From Amphritea sp. (GTDB lineage Bacteria > Pseudomonadota > Gammaproteobacteria > Pseudomonadales > Balneatricaceae), in NCBI GenBank assembly GCA_025800245.1, contig JAOXSA010000005.1, forward strand, positions 1 through 64,000: a stretch of 64,000 bases of DNA, read 5' to 3'. The position numbers were made by a program, and so were the translations under genes. Shown in pieces: positions 35,251-45,462 of this stretch. The stretch's first letter is position 1. The number at the start of each line of letters is the position of its first letter. The notes under the pieces are model-generated. The model was not told where the DNA came from and did no database searches. It saw only the letters and a list, made by a program, of their open reading frames with translations.

Positions 35251-35902
35251 CGCTGATCAGCCTTCCCTGCTTCAGGGTCAGTACCCGATGACGCATACGG
35301 GCAATCAGCCCCAGATCGTGACTGGCAATCAGTACCGTAGTACCCACCTGATTAAACTGCTGGAACAGCCGCATAATCTCTTCCGACAGCTTCGGGTCGA
35401 GGTTACCGGTCGGCTCATCCGCCAATAGCAGTTCGGGCTTATGAACAATCGCCCGGGCGATTCCCACCCGCTGCTGCTCACCGCCGGACAACACTACAGG
35501 ATTGAGTTTTTCTTTACTCAGCAAACCGACTTTATCCAGCGCAGCGCGGGCACGACGGGCGGCATCCGCCGGGTCATAACCGCAAATCCGCAGTGGTAGT
35601 GCAATATTCTCGAATACCGAGCGATCGAACAGTAACTGGTGGTTCTGGAATACCACGCCAATACGGCGACGGTGGTATGGAATTTCCCGGTCGGGAAGGG
35701 CTGCCAGATCCTGATCACCGACCAGAACCCGGCCATTGGAAGGCCGCTCCATCAGCATGATCAGCTTCATCAGGGTACTTTTACCAGCACCGGAATGACC
35801 GGTCAGAAACGCCATCTCGCCACGGCGCATATTGAACTCAACCTGGTTCAGCGCCTCGTAGCCATTTTCGTAACGCTTGGTGACATTGTTAAAGCTGATC
35901 AC
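35243..35902 (-). CDS. ftsE: Cell division ATP-binding protein FtsE
   Basis: ABC ATPase of the FtsEX divisome complex. 219 residues. Walker A GHSGAGKST, Q-loop VFQNHQLL, signature LSGGEQQR, Walker B LLLADEPTGNLD and H-loop ASHD are intact. It starts with GTG at 35902. Gap of 95 bp from ftsY. No irregularities. Confidence 0.96.
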   Translation of the reverse strand: MISFNNVTKRYENGYEALNQVEFNMRRGEMAFLTGHSGAGKSTLMKLIMLMERPSNGRVLVGDQDLAALPDREIPYHRRRIGVVFQNHQLLFDRSVFENIALPLRICGYDPADAARRARAALDKVGLLSKEKLNPVVLSGGEQQRVGIARAIVHKPELLLADEPTGNLDPKLSEEIMRLFQQFNQVGTTVLIASHDLGLIARMRHRVLTLKQGRLISDG

Positions 35903-35997
35903 CGGCTGTCCCCTGAATTAATTCCTGACCGATCCTACTATACCCGATATCACTGGCCCCGATACTACGGGTTCTGTCCAACGCCTTACTGTCAGGC

Positions 35998-37356
35998 TCA
36001 GTCAAACAGTGCGGAGACAAACTCCTTCGCCTTGAACGGACGCAGGTCATCGACCTGCTCACCGACACCGATATAACGGATCGGCAGACCCAGCTGCTTG
36101 GCAATGGCGAAGATAATACCGCCTTTCGCAGTACCATCGAGCTTGGTAAGCGTAATACCGCTAACGCCGACCGCATCCTTGAACAGGGTTGCCTGGCTCA
36201 TGGCGTTCTGGCCGGTACCGGCATCCAGTGTCAGCATCACTTCGTGCGGCGCACTCGGATCAAGCTTCTTCATTACCCGGACAACTTTTTCCAGTTCCTG
36301 CATCAGATTATCTTTGTTCTGCAGACGTCCGGCGGTATCAGCAATCACAACATCAACGTTCTTCGCCTGTGCGGATTGCAGCGCGTCATAAAGTACAGAG
36401 GCAGAATCGGCACCGGTGTGCTGTGCAACCACCGGAACATTGTTACGCTCACCCCATACCTGCAGCTGCTCAACGGCCGCCGCACGGAAGGTATCACCGG
36501 CGGCCAGCATCACTGACTTACCTTCGGCCTGGAACTTCTTCGCCATCTTACCGATGGTGGTGGTTTTACCCACGCCGTTCACACCCACCATCAGGATCAC
36601 GTACGGGCCTTCAGAAGTATTGATATCCAGCGGCTGTTCCGCGTCATCCAGCAGTGCTGCCAGCTCCTCTTTCAGAGCTGCATAAAGCGCGTCTGCATCA
36701 GCCAGCTGTTTACGGCTGACCCGATCGGTCAGCTTGCTGATAATTTCAGTGGTCGCTTCAACCCCAACATCCGCCATCAGCAGGTGGGTTTCAATCTCTT
36801 CCAGCAGATCATCATCGATCTCTTTAGCGCCCAGAAACAGCGCACCCAGACCTTCGGTCAGATTCTCTTTCGTGCGACTCAGGCCAGCCTTTATACGGCC
36901 GAAGAAGCTTTTTTTCTTTTCCGGTTCTTTCTTTTCCGGTTCCGCTACAACAGCAACCTCTGGCTCAGCTTCTGGTTCAGGCTCGAAAACCGCTTCCGGC
37001 TCGACGACTTCCTCAACGGCAGGCTCTTCAAGGGCAGTATCCTCAGCGGCAGCCTCTTCAACTTCGGCCTCAACAACCTCAGGCTGCGTTTCCGCTTCGA
37101 TAACCGGCTCTGGCTCTGGCTCTGGCTCAACCTCAGTCGCAGGGCTTTCTTCAGCTACTTCAACGGCGTCCGCTTCAGCGACCGGCTCCGCGACTGCAGT
37201 CTCTGCTACAACGGTTTCTGCCTGTTCTGCTGTATTAGCTGCAGCAGCCTCTTCAGTGACTTCCGGTTGTTCTGTTTCGACAACCTCAGTATTCAGCGCT
37301 TCATTCTGTTTTTCAGACTTGTCAGAACCAAAGATCGATTTCAGCTTTTTAAACAT
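35998..37356 (-). CDS. ftsY: Signal recognition particle receptor FtsY
   Basis: Docks SRP-ribosome complexes at the inner membrane. 452 residues. The acidic A domain (about 15-150) is a long Glu/Val/Ala/Pro-rich low-complexity stretch. The N domain starts near KKKSFFGRIKAGLSRTKENL. The G domain has G1 GVNGVGKTTTIGK, DTFRAAAVEQL, G3 DTAGR and G4 TKLDGTAKGG, ending with the membrane-targeting DDLRPF region. ATG at 37356. It heads ftsY-ftsE-ftsX. Confidence 0.97.
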   Translation of the reverse strand: MFKKLKSIFGSDKSEKQNEALNTEVVETEQPEVTEEAAAANTAEQAETVVAETAVAEPVAEADAVEVAEESPATEVEPEPEPEPVIEAETQPEVVEAEVEEAAAEDTALEEPAVEEVVEPEAVFEPEPEAEPEVAVVAEPEKKEPEKKKSFFGRIKAGLSRTKENLTEGLGALFLGAKEIDDDLLEEIETHLLMADVGVEATTEIISKLTDRVSRKQLADADALYAALKEELAALLDDAEQPLDINTSEGPYVILMVGVNGVGKTTTIGKMAKKFQAEGKSVMLAAGDTFRAAAVEQLQVWGERNNVPVVAQHTGADSASVLYDALQSAQAKNVDVVIADTAGRLQNKDNLMQELEKVVRVMKKLDPSAPHEVMLTLDAGTGQNAMSQATLFKDAVGVSGITLTKLDGTAKGGIIFAIAKQLGLPIRYIGVGEQVDDLRPFKAKEFVSALFD

Positions 37357-37528
37357 GATTTGCTACTGTTCAGTGAAAGGACCGGATATGAAAAAGCAGG
37401 TACACTCTGTTTCCTGCTGCGACGGTCCTGTATGTTTCTTTAAAGCGCAGTATCTTATCACAGTAATCCTTTGCAAGGGCATGGAAATAGATCCCTGAAA
37501 ACAGGTTGATCTGAACCGGAAAAAACCG

Positions 37529-38761
37529 ATGTCTGATACCAAACAACCGCTGTTTAACCGCACCTACCTGAAAGCCATTATCTGGATCATCGCGATCGCC
37601 GTTGTATTGCTCAATGCCGGCAGTCCGGGACCGGATTTCATCACCATCAAACGCAGTGAGCGGGCACCGGTATACGCGGTAAACGTCGACGACCGGGCCT
37701 ATCTGCAGATTGATCTGATGTTCCGACTGGAGGCAGCGATCAACCAGGAGCAGGTACTGCTGCATCAACTGCTCCTGGAACAGGTGAATCAGCAACTGAC
37801 CGGATTCACTGCGAGACCGGAAGCCGAACAGCTGCAGATCCGCCTGAAGAGCCGCCTTCTGGATGATAATCTGACGCTGCAGGTGGCAATCCCTGAACGT
37901 TTTTCTGATCAGCAGCAGGCCATCGCAGACCTGATCAGCGCGCTGCTGAGACAACTGCAGTCCGGGCCGGGCCGGGCTCTGGAACAGTCCTGGCGAACGC
38001 TCGAAGCGCGACAGTACATTCAGCAGAAATCTCAGGAACAGCAACTGCTGAAGGCGTTCACCGCGATCATTCAGCCACTGCAGAGCGTCCATCCACTGCA
38101 ACGGTTTGACGATCTGTACCGCAGTCGAATCAGCGCCACGGGGCTGACAATCACTCTGCAAGGAGATGATGCCAGCCAGCTACTGACGGCAATCAGCCAG
38201 CAGTTACCGGACTACAGCAGTAGCGATCCCGCTCTACCTGCCAGTACGGAGCCTCAGTATATGGAGCTGGCTCCGCAGAGCAACGAGCCCTACTGGCTGA
38301 CCGGCACAGCCATGGCCGGTCGTCAGAGCGATCGCTTCCCCACTGAGTTGCTGGCAGTTAAGGCTCTGGAGCAACTGCTGAAGCAGCGCGCCAGCAGCGA
38401 CTACCGTTTAACCTGGAAAGCACTGGACAAGCGCGGCTATCTGGCTATTATCCTGCACGGCGACAACCTGCGTAGCGAAAACGCTCTGACCGGAGAATTT
38501 GACCGGCTTCGGAACGGCATCAGCGATGAACTGATTGATCAGACCCGCAAGCAGGTGCGTGAGCGGTTTGAAAAGCAGATGGAACAGCAGGAGAGTCAGT
38601 TGAATCAGCTGGCCAGTATCGCTTTTTATGATCTGCCGCTGGACTACCTGAGCCGGTTTGATCAGCTAATGGCTCAAACCGACAATGGCGAAGTACAGGC
38701 AGAGCTGCGCCGGCTACTGAACCTGAACCAGCTGCATCAGATCTATCAGCCGGCATACTGA
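37529..38761 (+). CDS. Putative degenerate M16-peptidase-like membrane-anchored protein
   Basis: 410 residues, divergent from ftsY and 23 bp upstream of rsmD. An N-terminal anchor (about 14-31, AIIWIIAIAVVLLNAG) precedes a soluble periplasmic part rich in Gln and Leu. I see no HxxEH zinc site. The position matches the one or two M16 zinc-peptidase genes between ftsY and rsmD in Pseudomonas. The C-terminal stretch (LASIAFYDLPLDYLSRFDQLM) looks like the M16 C-terminal repeat. I infer a non-catalytic M16 relative; this would need a structure-based search. Cotranscription with rsmD is likely. Confidence 0.55.
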   Translation: MSDTKQPLFNRTYLKAIIWIIAIAVVLLNAGSPGPDFITIKRSERAPVYAVNVDDRAYLQIDLMFRLEAAINQEQVLLHQLLLEQVNQQLTGFTARPEAEQLQIRLKSRLLDDNLTLQVAIPERFSDQQQAIADLISALLRQLQSGPGRALEQSWRTLEARQYIQQKSQEQQLLKAFTAIIQPLQSVHPLQRFDDLYRSRISATGLTITLQGDDASQLLTAISQQLPDYSSSDPALPASTEPQYMELAPQSNEPYWLTGTAMAGRQSDRFPTELLAVKALEQLLKQRASSDYRLTWKALDKRGYLAIILHGDNLRSENALTGEFDRLRNGISDELIDQTRKQVRERFEKQMEQQESQLNQLASIAFYDLPLDYLSRFDQLMAQTDNGEVQAELRRLLNLNQLHQIYQPAY

Positions 38762-38784
38762 ACAGACACAAGTAAGGAAAACCT

Positions 38785-39399
38785 ATGGCCCGTCGTCGTC
38801 CCCAACGCCCACCTCAGAAAGTTGCCTCCGGTAAGCAGCAGCTGCGTATTATCGGCGGTGAATGGCGTGGCCGGAAACTGAATTTCCCTGAAGCCGAAGG
38901 CCTGAGGCCAACCCCGGACCGGGTACGGGAGACACTGTTTAACTGGCTGGCAGCCTATGTACCGGGTGGCCGTTGCCTGGATCTGTTTACCGGCAGCGGA
39001 GCGCTGTCGTTTGAAGCGCTGTCGCGAGGCGCAATTCACGCCACCCTGATCGATAATTCACCGGCAGTGGTGCATCAGTTACGTCAGAACATTCAGGAGC
39101 TGAAAACCCAGCATGCTGAACTGATCAGTGGTTCGGCGCTGGAGTGGCTCAACAGCCGCAGCGAAGACCTGGAAACTCAGTATGACGTGGTATTCCTGGA
39201 TCCGCCGTTCCGCAAAGATCTCGCTGAACAGTGCTGTCTGTTACTGGAACAGAAGAACCTGCTGGCCGCCAATGCCATGATCTATCTGGAAACCGAGCAG
39301 GAACTGAGTGATCCTCAGGTGCCCTCCAACTGGGAACTGTACCGCGAGAAAAAAGCCGGTCAGGTGATCTACCGGCTGTATCAGCGTCATAGTGACTGA
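38785..39399 (+). CDS. rsmD: 16S rRNA (guanine966-N2)-methyltransferase RsmD
   Basis: 204 residues. It begins with a basic, Pro-rich tail, then RIIGGEWRGRKLNFPEAEGLRPTPDRVRETLFNWL (in parts: the IIGG.WRGR and TPDRVRETLFNW motifs), the SAM motif LDLFTGSGALSFEALSRGA and the catalytic motif FLDPPF. Methylates G966 on assembled 30S. ATG at 38785 with AAGGAAA upstream. Confidence 0.96.
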   Translation: MARRRPQRPPQKVASGKQQLRIIGGEWRGRKLNFPEAEGLRPTPDRVRETLFNWLAAYVPGGRCLDLFTGSGALSFEALSRGAIHATLIDNSPAVVHQLRQNIQELKTQHAELISGSALEWLNSRSEDLETQYDVVFLDPPFRKDLAEQCCLLLEQKNLLAANAMIYLETEQELSDPQVPSNWELYREKKAGQVIYRLYQRHSD

Positions 39400-39434
39400 C
39401 ATTTCGCGCAATCAGTCAGAACAAGCCACATGCA

Positions 39435-39460
39435 ATCGGGCCTGGAAGGCCCTCGCTACA
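39435..39460 (+). repeat. 26-bp dispersed repeat, copy A (inverted copy at 47370-47395)
   Basis: An exact 26-base match, in opposite orientation, to 47370-47395. The core GGGCCT-GGA-AGGCCC is a hairpin and is followed by CTCGCTAC. Here it lies in the gap between rsmD and the M48 gene. A further hairpin with arms GTGCCGA (39471-39477) and TCGGCAC (39491-39497) follows. Confidence 0.75.
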
Positions 39461-39529
39461 ACGAGCCCCCGTGCCGATTGAGTTGCAGAGTCGGCACGAG
39501 GACGTGCCTGGCTACAGTATCAGCTAACC

Positions 39530-40819
39530 TCAGCGGGCTGGCAAAGCATCATCCAGATAGTAGCGGGAGTTCATCTTCTCCAGCTGTGACAGTTTCAGCC
39601 CGTCGTGCAGCACAAAATCCAGTGTAAAGCGTTGCCCTGGACGCAGTACGCCATCGAAATGGGATACATAGCGGTGCAGCTGACCACCGTTTTTATTCTG
39701 CGCCATGATGCCCATCACCACGCCTTTGAGCGGCAGATTACCGCTGTAACGCCACTGGGTCCGCCAGCGGGTTTCTGAGATCCTGCTCTGCTGTTCCAGT
39801 TTCAGAGTCTGCTCTACCGCTTTAACAAAGCGGGCCTGCTGTGACTGTCGACTGGCTTCCTGCTTAGCCTGCTGATGATCTACATAAGCGCCCAGCGCAG
39901 TACTCAGAATCGCCGCGACACCACCACCCTCTCCGGCAGTTTCCTTGTGACGGTTGTCCCGTTTCTGCCACAGGCTGTTGTTATCCAGCAGAGTCGCGTA
40001 ATCCGGATTGATCTGGCCCGGGCGATAATACTGCTTCACCTTATCGGCGATCTGCTTATTCTCCCGTGCCCGTTCTGCATTCACCGGGTGATCATGAGCA
40101 AACAGACTCCGGGCGTTACCCTGCAGCCGGTACTGACGCTCCCAGATACCCGCACCGGCATAAGGATTATAGCCGGCCAGGGCACTGTAGAGGATGCCAA
40201 TCCGATCCGCTTCCCGTTCCAGTTCATGGGTAAACGCCGCCTGATAACCTCTCTTGCGGGCAGCTTCCGATGCCAGCGCACTGAACTGTTGCTGAGTCTG
40301 GCGTTCACCCACATGATTAGCGACGGTATGAGCAATTTCATGCCCCACCACTGCCGCAACACCATCATCATCCAGCTGTTTCATCAGCCCCAGATGCACC
40401 ACGATGTAAGTACCACCGGTGGTGAAAGCGTTGAATGAATCGCGGTCGATCAAAATCGGCTGCCAACGCTCCTGATTCAGATGACTGACCCGGTGTATCC
40501 GGTCGAATATTCTTACCAGACGCTGATACTGCTGCTTATCCAGTGCACCATTAATTCGTCGCCCCTGTTGCTGCTCTTTAGCCAGCATCTGCTCAACCGC
40601 CGCATTGCCCTGGCGAATCTGAGCACTGCGGTCAGCCGCACTCAGAGTCCGCTGCCCGGTCACCCGGTCGGTTTCGGAAATCGATTCAGCTACGTTGTAG
40701 AGCCCTTTATCCAGACTCTGTAACGTCTGGCAGCCACTGATTACAGAGGCGGCGGTAACCAGCAATAACGCGGTTAGTCCTTTGCGAAGGTTGATCACTG
40801 TATTCATACCATTAACCAT
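39530..40819 (-). CDS. M48 family metalloprotease lipoprotein
   Basis: 429 residues. Signal peptide with lipobox VISGC, so lipid-anchored. The M48 zinc site is visible as VVGHEIAHTVANHVGE (HExxH) with the third ligand in LEREADRIG; this is the BepA/LoiP type of peptidase that polices outer-membrane proteins. The region after about 250 is not the TPR domain of BepA but a distinct domain of about 170 residues (ending LRPGQRFTLDFVLHDGLKLSQLEKM, in part). ATG at 40819 is used; 40807 is an alternative. Divergent from coaD. Confidence 0.9.
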   Translation of the reverse strand: MVNGMNTVINLRKGLTALLLVTAASVISGCQTLQSLDKGLYNVAESISETDRVTGQRTLSAADRSAQIRQGNAAVEQMLAKEQQQGRRINGALDKQQYQRLVRIFDRIHRVSHLNQERWQPILIDRDSFNAFTTGGTYIVVHLGLMKQLDDDGVAAVVGHEIAHTVANHVGERQTQQQFSALASEAARKRGYQAAFTHELEREADRIGILYSALAGYNPYAGAGIWERQYRLQGNARSLFAHDHPVNAERARENKQIADKVKQYYRPGQINPDYATLLDNNSLWQKRDNRHKETAGEGGGVAAILSTALGAYVDHQQAKQEASRQSQQARFVKAVEQTLKLEQQSRISETRWRTQWRYSGNLPLKGVVMGIMAQNKNGGQLHRYVSHFDGVLRPGQRFTLDFVLHDGLKLSQLEKMNSRYYLDDALPAR

Positions 40820-40938
40820 TATTCTTATCTGGAATTAAAATAAATTTTCTTATAACTTAACCAGATCAATACATTCCATTATTGTATTTGTGAATATCGG
40901 GCATTTCAGCTAATATCGCGCACTTGAGGATTTGCTAA

Positions 40939-41451
<513 letters not shown>

Positions 41452-41473
41452 ATAACTATTACGAGTGAGGTAG

Positions 41474-41728
<255 letters not shown>

Positions 41729-41773
41729 GCACGTCAGCCCGCTCTGCTACAGAGCCGACTGAATACCAGACAG

Positions 41774-41802
41774 AAAAAAGCAGGCCTTAAGCCTGCTTTT
41801 TT
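41774..41802. terminator. Bidirectional terminator after the ferredoxin gene
   Basis: AAAAAAGCAGGC, loop CTTAA, GCCTGCTTTTTT, between convergent genes. Confidence 0.94.
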
Positions 41803-41827
41803 ATTGCCTGATTTTTTTACCGGTTTC

Positions 41828-42367
41828 TCAGATCCGGATCTCCAGCTCATTAAGCTGAAAGCGCTGATCCAGCAGACGCCCGACCGCAGTACCGCCCTGG
41901 TCGAGGGTGCCCAGATGGTAGGCGTACTGCATATGCAGACAACGCACCTTATCCCAGTGCCGGATACCACCGATACCGTAGCTGTTATACAGATCCGTGA
42001 AGCCCAGCTCTTCAATACGCTGCCGGTCCTCTCCAGCCATATACTCCCAGCGTAACTTCACATAGCGCTGCTGGTCTTCCAGATGCTGTTCACGCAGTCC
42101 GGCATCCGTCTCAATCTCCTGCTCGATACGTTTTACCTCACCGCCGGTCTCAATCTCAGCAATCGCCTGATAAAGGTCTTTAGAACTGAGCCAGTACAGC
42201 GTCGGAAACGGCTGATTATCGACCAGAGAGCGCATCTGCAATACCGCTGGCACACCAGCACCGGTCTGCCAGGCGATGCCCACCAGGCCACGGGGCTTGC
42301 GGCCCAGTTGCTGCTCAATCAGTGCCAGCTGTTGTTCGGATGGCATACGGGATGCAGATTCAGTCAC
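41828..42367 (-). CDS. DUF501 domain-containing protein
   Basis: 179 residues. Conserved blocks are LGRKPRGLVGIAWQTGAGVPAVLQM, then PFPTLYWLSSKDLYQAIAEIE, and SYGIGGIRHWDKVRCLHMQYAYHL (pieces of the DUF501 domain). The Cys and His in RCLHMQYA are conserved-looking. Function unknown. It starts with GTG at 42367, 2 bp after the stop of the M14-like gene upstream, so translation is probably coupled. Confidence 0.9.
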   Translation of the reverse strand: MTESASRMPSEQQLALIEQQLGRKPRGLVGIAWQTGAGVPAVLQMRSLVDNQPFPTLYWLSSKDLYQAIAEIETGGEVKRIEQEIETDAGLREQHLEDQQRYVKLRWEYMAGEDRQRIEELGFTDLYNSYGIGGIRHWDKVRCLHMQYAYHLGTLDQGGTAVGRLLDQRFQLNELEIRI

Positions 42368-42369
42368 GT

Positions 42370-43356
42370 TTACTCCGGTTGTTTGTCAGTGCGTTGCGCA
42401 AGGGTTACTACCTCTTCCCCGGCAATCGGTACACGGGCGGGCATAATCAGCGCACAGTTATCAAATGGTGCAGCTATCAGCTGCTGATCATCGGTGGCGA
42501 TCAGATCGCCTTTATTATACAGCTCAAAGCCCTGTACCTGCTCAGCAAAACGGAACTGATCCGTAGCAGCCTGCAGCACCCGATCGATCCGGTAATGCCC
42601 GGCGTGACTATCGGCTGCATAGCCCCAGTCTGGCAATTCCACCTGTGGCGATAGCATCCCGTGCAGATAGATAAACCGCAGGGCAGAGCTGATTGCCTGC
42701 TGCGTTGTGGCTCTGGCAAAGTGCTGACCGCATTCCGCCACCAGAGAAACGCCGGAGCGGGTATGACGTTCATGTTCAGAGATCATCAGGCCGGTATGGT
42801 AGCTGTCCAGATCGTAGATCAGATGCGGAAACGGATACTCCAGACGGTCGGCGAAACCTGGATTACGGCCACGGTCCGGATAGATCAGCATCGGTGCCAC
42901 CGGATGGGTGGTGGAATGCAGATCCAGCAGACTGTCCGCCGAACGGATGTAAGGCAGCAGTTCCAGCGCCCGGTGACTTTCCTGGGTATCAGGTTGCTGC
43001 AGCCGCTGATCCAGCCACAACCGGTTCATATCTTCATCGATACAGCGGCTGGCAAAAGGGCGCTGGGGATCAAACTGCTGATACGCCTTCACATTGGCAA
43101 AGATCAGCGTCAGTGCCCCCCGCACCGGACGGATACCCTGTTCCAGAATGTGAATCAGGGCGTTAGCACCGCAGATCTCATTGCCATGAATCAGAGCGGT
43201 AATCACCAGTTCCGGCCCTGCTACGCCGGAATCCAGCCGGTGCACGTAATCCACAGCACAATTGCCCTGTCGATACGGACTGATATCCACCGGCAGCAGC
43301 TCTACCGGTGCATCACTGGCAGCAATTGAGAAACGACAGGGAGGTACTGTAGACAT
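42370..43356 (-). CDS. Succinylglutamate desuccinylase/aspartoacylase (M14) family protein
   Basis: 328 residues. Zinc ligands are visible in ALIHGNEICG (HxxE) and LDLHSTTHP (His), and the catalytic glutamate in SLVAECGQH. It belongs to the AstE/AspA family. Substrate could be N-succinylglutamate, but AstE proper is normally linked to astABD; here it lies 23 kb from astC-astA and is paired with DUF501, so I leave the substrate open. ATG at 43356, 22 bp after recG. Confidence 0.88.
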   Translation of the reverse strand: MSTVPPCRFSIAASDAPVELLPVDISPYRQGNCAVDYVHRLDSGVAGPELVITALIHGNEICGANALIHILEQGIRPVRGALTLIFANVKAYQQFDPQRPFASRCIDEDMNRLWLDQRLQQPDTQESHRALELLPYIRSADSLLDLHSTTHPVAPMLIYPDRGRNPGFADRLEYPFPHLIYDLDSYHTGLMISEHERHTRSGVSLVAECGQHFARATTQQAISSALRFIYLHGMLSPQVELPDWGYAADSHAGHYRIDRVLQAATDQFRFAEQVQGFELYNKGDLIATDDQQLIAAPFDNCALIMPARVPIAGEEVVTLAQRTDKQPE

Positions 43357-43378
43357 AAAAAGCTATGGTTAATTCGAG

Positions 43379-45460
43379 TTATACGCTGGCATACTGCTCA
43401 TCACGGCCCAGCCAGCGCTGGATAATGGCATCGCTCAGCTGTGGATCGGCAGCAATTTCAGAGGCCACCTGCTTCACCCGGGTCAGCAGATCCGCATCCC
43501 GTTGCAGGTCAGCCACTTTGAATGACATCATGCCGGTCTGACGGGTCCCCAGCACTTCACCAGGACCACGCAATTCCAGATCTTTCTCAGCAATGCGAAA
43601 ACCGTCGGTGGTTTCGCGCATCACACCGAGCCGTTCCCGGCCCTGATGGGAAAGCGGTGCATGATACATCAACAGGCAGAAACTCTCGACCGATCCCCGA
43701 CCAACCCGGCCACGCAGCTGGTGCAGCTGCGCCAGACCCAGTCGCTCCGGGTTCTCAATAATCATCACACTGGCATTGGGGACATCCACACCCACCTCGA
43801 TAACGGTGGTAGCAACCAGCAGATCAAGCTCGGCGGCTTTGTAAGAAGCCATGATCTCTGCCTTCTCAGCAGGTTTCATTCTTCCGTGTACCAAACCGAT
43901 ACGCAGCTCTGGCAGTGCCTCCCGCAGCTCTTCCGCGGTTACTTCAGCCGCCTGACACTGCAACGCTTCTGATTCCTCGATCAGGGTACAGACCCAGTAC
44001 ACCTGCCGCCCCTGCAGGCAGGCATCTCTTACCCGCTGTACCACATCAGCACGGCGCTGATCGGAGATCACCACGGTGTTCACCGGCGTCCGACCCGGCG
44101 GCAGTTCGTCGATGATCGAGCAATCCAGATCGGCATAAGCGCTCATAGTCAGCGTCCGTGGAATCGGCGTGGCGGTCATAATCAGCTGATGAGGGGAGCG
44201 GTGATCCTGACGACCTTTCTCCCGCAACGCCAGCCGCTGATGCACGCCAAAACGGTGCTGTTCATCCACCACCACTAAACCCAGATTGGCAAAACTGACA
44301 TCATCCTGAAACAGCGCATGGGTACCAACGACGACCTGAGCGCTGCCATCACCAATCGCCTGCATCTGTTCTTGTCGCTTTTTACCCTTCAGCTTACCCG
44401 CCAGCCAGGCTACCTTCAGACCCAGCGGTTCCAGCCAGTTACTGAAGTTAATAAAGTGCTGCTCGGCCAGAATCTCTGTAGGCGCCATCACGGCCGCCTG
44501 AAAACCGCCCTCAACCGCCTGTAGCGCTGCCAGCGCAGCAACCACGGTTTTACCTGAACCCACGTCGCCTTGCACCAGACGCAGCATAGGGAAGGGCTGA
44601 GACAGATCCTGTGCAATCTCATTGCTGACCCGTTGCTGAGCACCGGTCAGCGGAAACGGCAGCTGTGCCAGAAATTGATCCCGATACTGACCGGTTGGCT
44701 GCATCAACGGTGCACCCTGTTCACGGGTCCGGTTGCGAAGTTTCAGCAACGACAGATGATGGGCCAGTAGTTCTTCAAAAGCGAGTCGGCGCTGAGCCGG
44801 ATGGCGACCATCCAATAGCTGGTCCTGATCGGCATCCACCGGCGGCCGGTGCAGATAGCTGACCGCATCGTTCAACGGTGGCAGTTGCCAGCGCTGACGC
44901 ATGTGTTCAGGAATCAGTTCGGTCAATGAGCCTGATTGCAGCTGTGCCAGTGCGGCGTCTGTCAGAGTCCGCAGACGATTCTGATTCAGTCCCTCTGTGG
45001 TAGGATAAACCGGCGTCAGCGACTCCTCTACCGGGGTGATCACCTCATCGTCGACCCGACGATATTCCGGATGATACATCTCCAGACCGCTGGCACCGGT
45101 ACGCACCTCGCCGAAGCAACGAATCCGGGTACCGGCTTTAAGATTATTTTTCTGCGCCGCAGAGAAGTGAAAAAACCGCAGCGTGACGGTGCCGGTACCA
45201 TCCTGTAACCGGCACACCATACTGCGGCGACGTCCCATCACAATATCGGCACCTTTCACCTCACCCTCAATCACGCCCTCATCACCGGGACGCAGCGAAC
45301 CGATCGGCATAATCCGGGTACGGTTCTGGTAGCGCAGGGGCAGATGAAACAGCAGATCCTGCAGGGTGTGGATATCCAGCTTTTCCAGTTTAAGCTGCAG
45401 GGCGGCACCCACCCCTTTCAGCTCGGTAACCGGCAGTTGTGCCAGTGAGCGGGCGTTCAT
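43379..45460 (-). CDS. recG: ATP-dependent DNA helicase RecG
   Basis: Fork-reversing and branch-migrating helicase. 693 residues, same size as E. coli. The wedge OB-fold lies at about 50-150 (IEGEVKGADIVMGRRRS). Helicase motifs: RLVQGDVGSGKTVVAAL (Walker A), VVDEQHRFGV (DEQH, the RecG variant of DEAD), MTATPIPRTL, and QLRGRVGRG. ATG at 45460 lies 2 bp after the oxyR stop, matching the oxyR-recG operon known from Pseudomonas. Confidence 0.97.
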   Translation of the reverse strand: MNARSLAQLPVTELKGVGAALQLKLEKLDIHTLQDLLFHLPLRYQNRTRIMPIGSLRPGDEGVIEGEVKGADIVMGRRRSMVCRLQDGTGTVTLRFFHFSAAQKNNLKAGTRIRCFGEVRTGASGLEMYHPEYRRVDDEVITPVEESLTPVYPTTEGLNQNRLRTLTDAALAQLQSGSLTELIPEHMRQRWQLPPLNDAVSYLHRPPVDADQDQLLDGRHPAQRRLAFEELLAHHLSLLKLRNRTREQGAPLMQPTGQYRDQFLAQLPFPLTGAQQRVSNEIAQDLSQPFPMLRLVQGDVGSGKTVVAALAALQAVEGGFQAAVMAPTEILAEQHFINFSNWLEPLGLKVAWLAGKLKGKKRQEQMQAIGDGSAQVVVGTHALFQDDVSFANLGLVVVDEQHRFGVHQRLALREKGRQDHRSPHQLIMTATPIPRTLTMSAYADLDCSIIDELPPGRTPVNTVVISDQRRADVVQRVRDACLQGRQVYWVCTLIEESEALQCQAAEVTAEELREALPELRIGLVHGRMKPAEKAEIMASYKAAELDLLVATTVIEVGVDVPNASVMIIENPERLGLAQLHQLRGRVGRGSVESFCLLMYHAPLSHQGRERLGVMRETTDGFRIAEKDLELRGPGEVLGTRQTGMMSFKVADLQRDADLLTRVKQVASEIAADPQLSDAIIQRWLGRDEQYASV

Positions 45461-45462
45461 GG

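Noticed and set aside
36734..37498. 254-codon Ser-rich plus-strand frame opposite ftsY
   Set aside because: A mirror of the Glu/Ala/Val-rich acidic domain of FtsY; no start context and no protein-like features.
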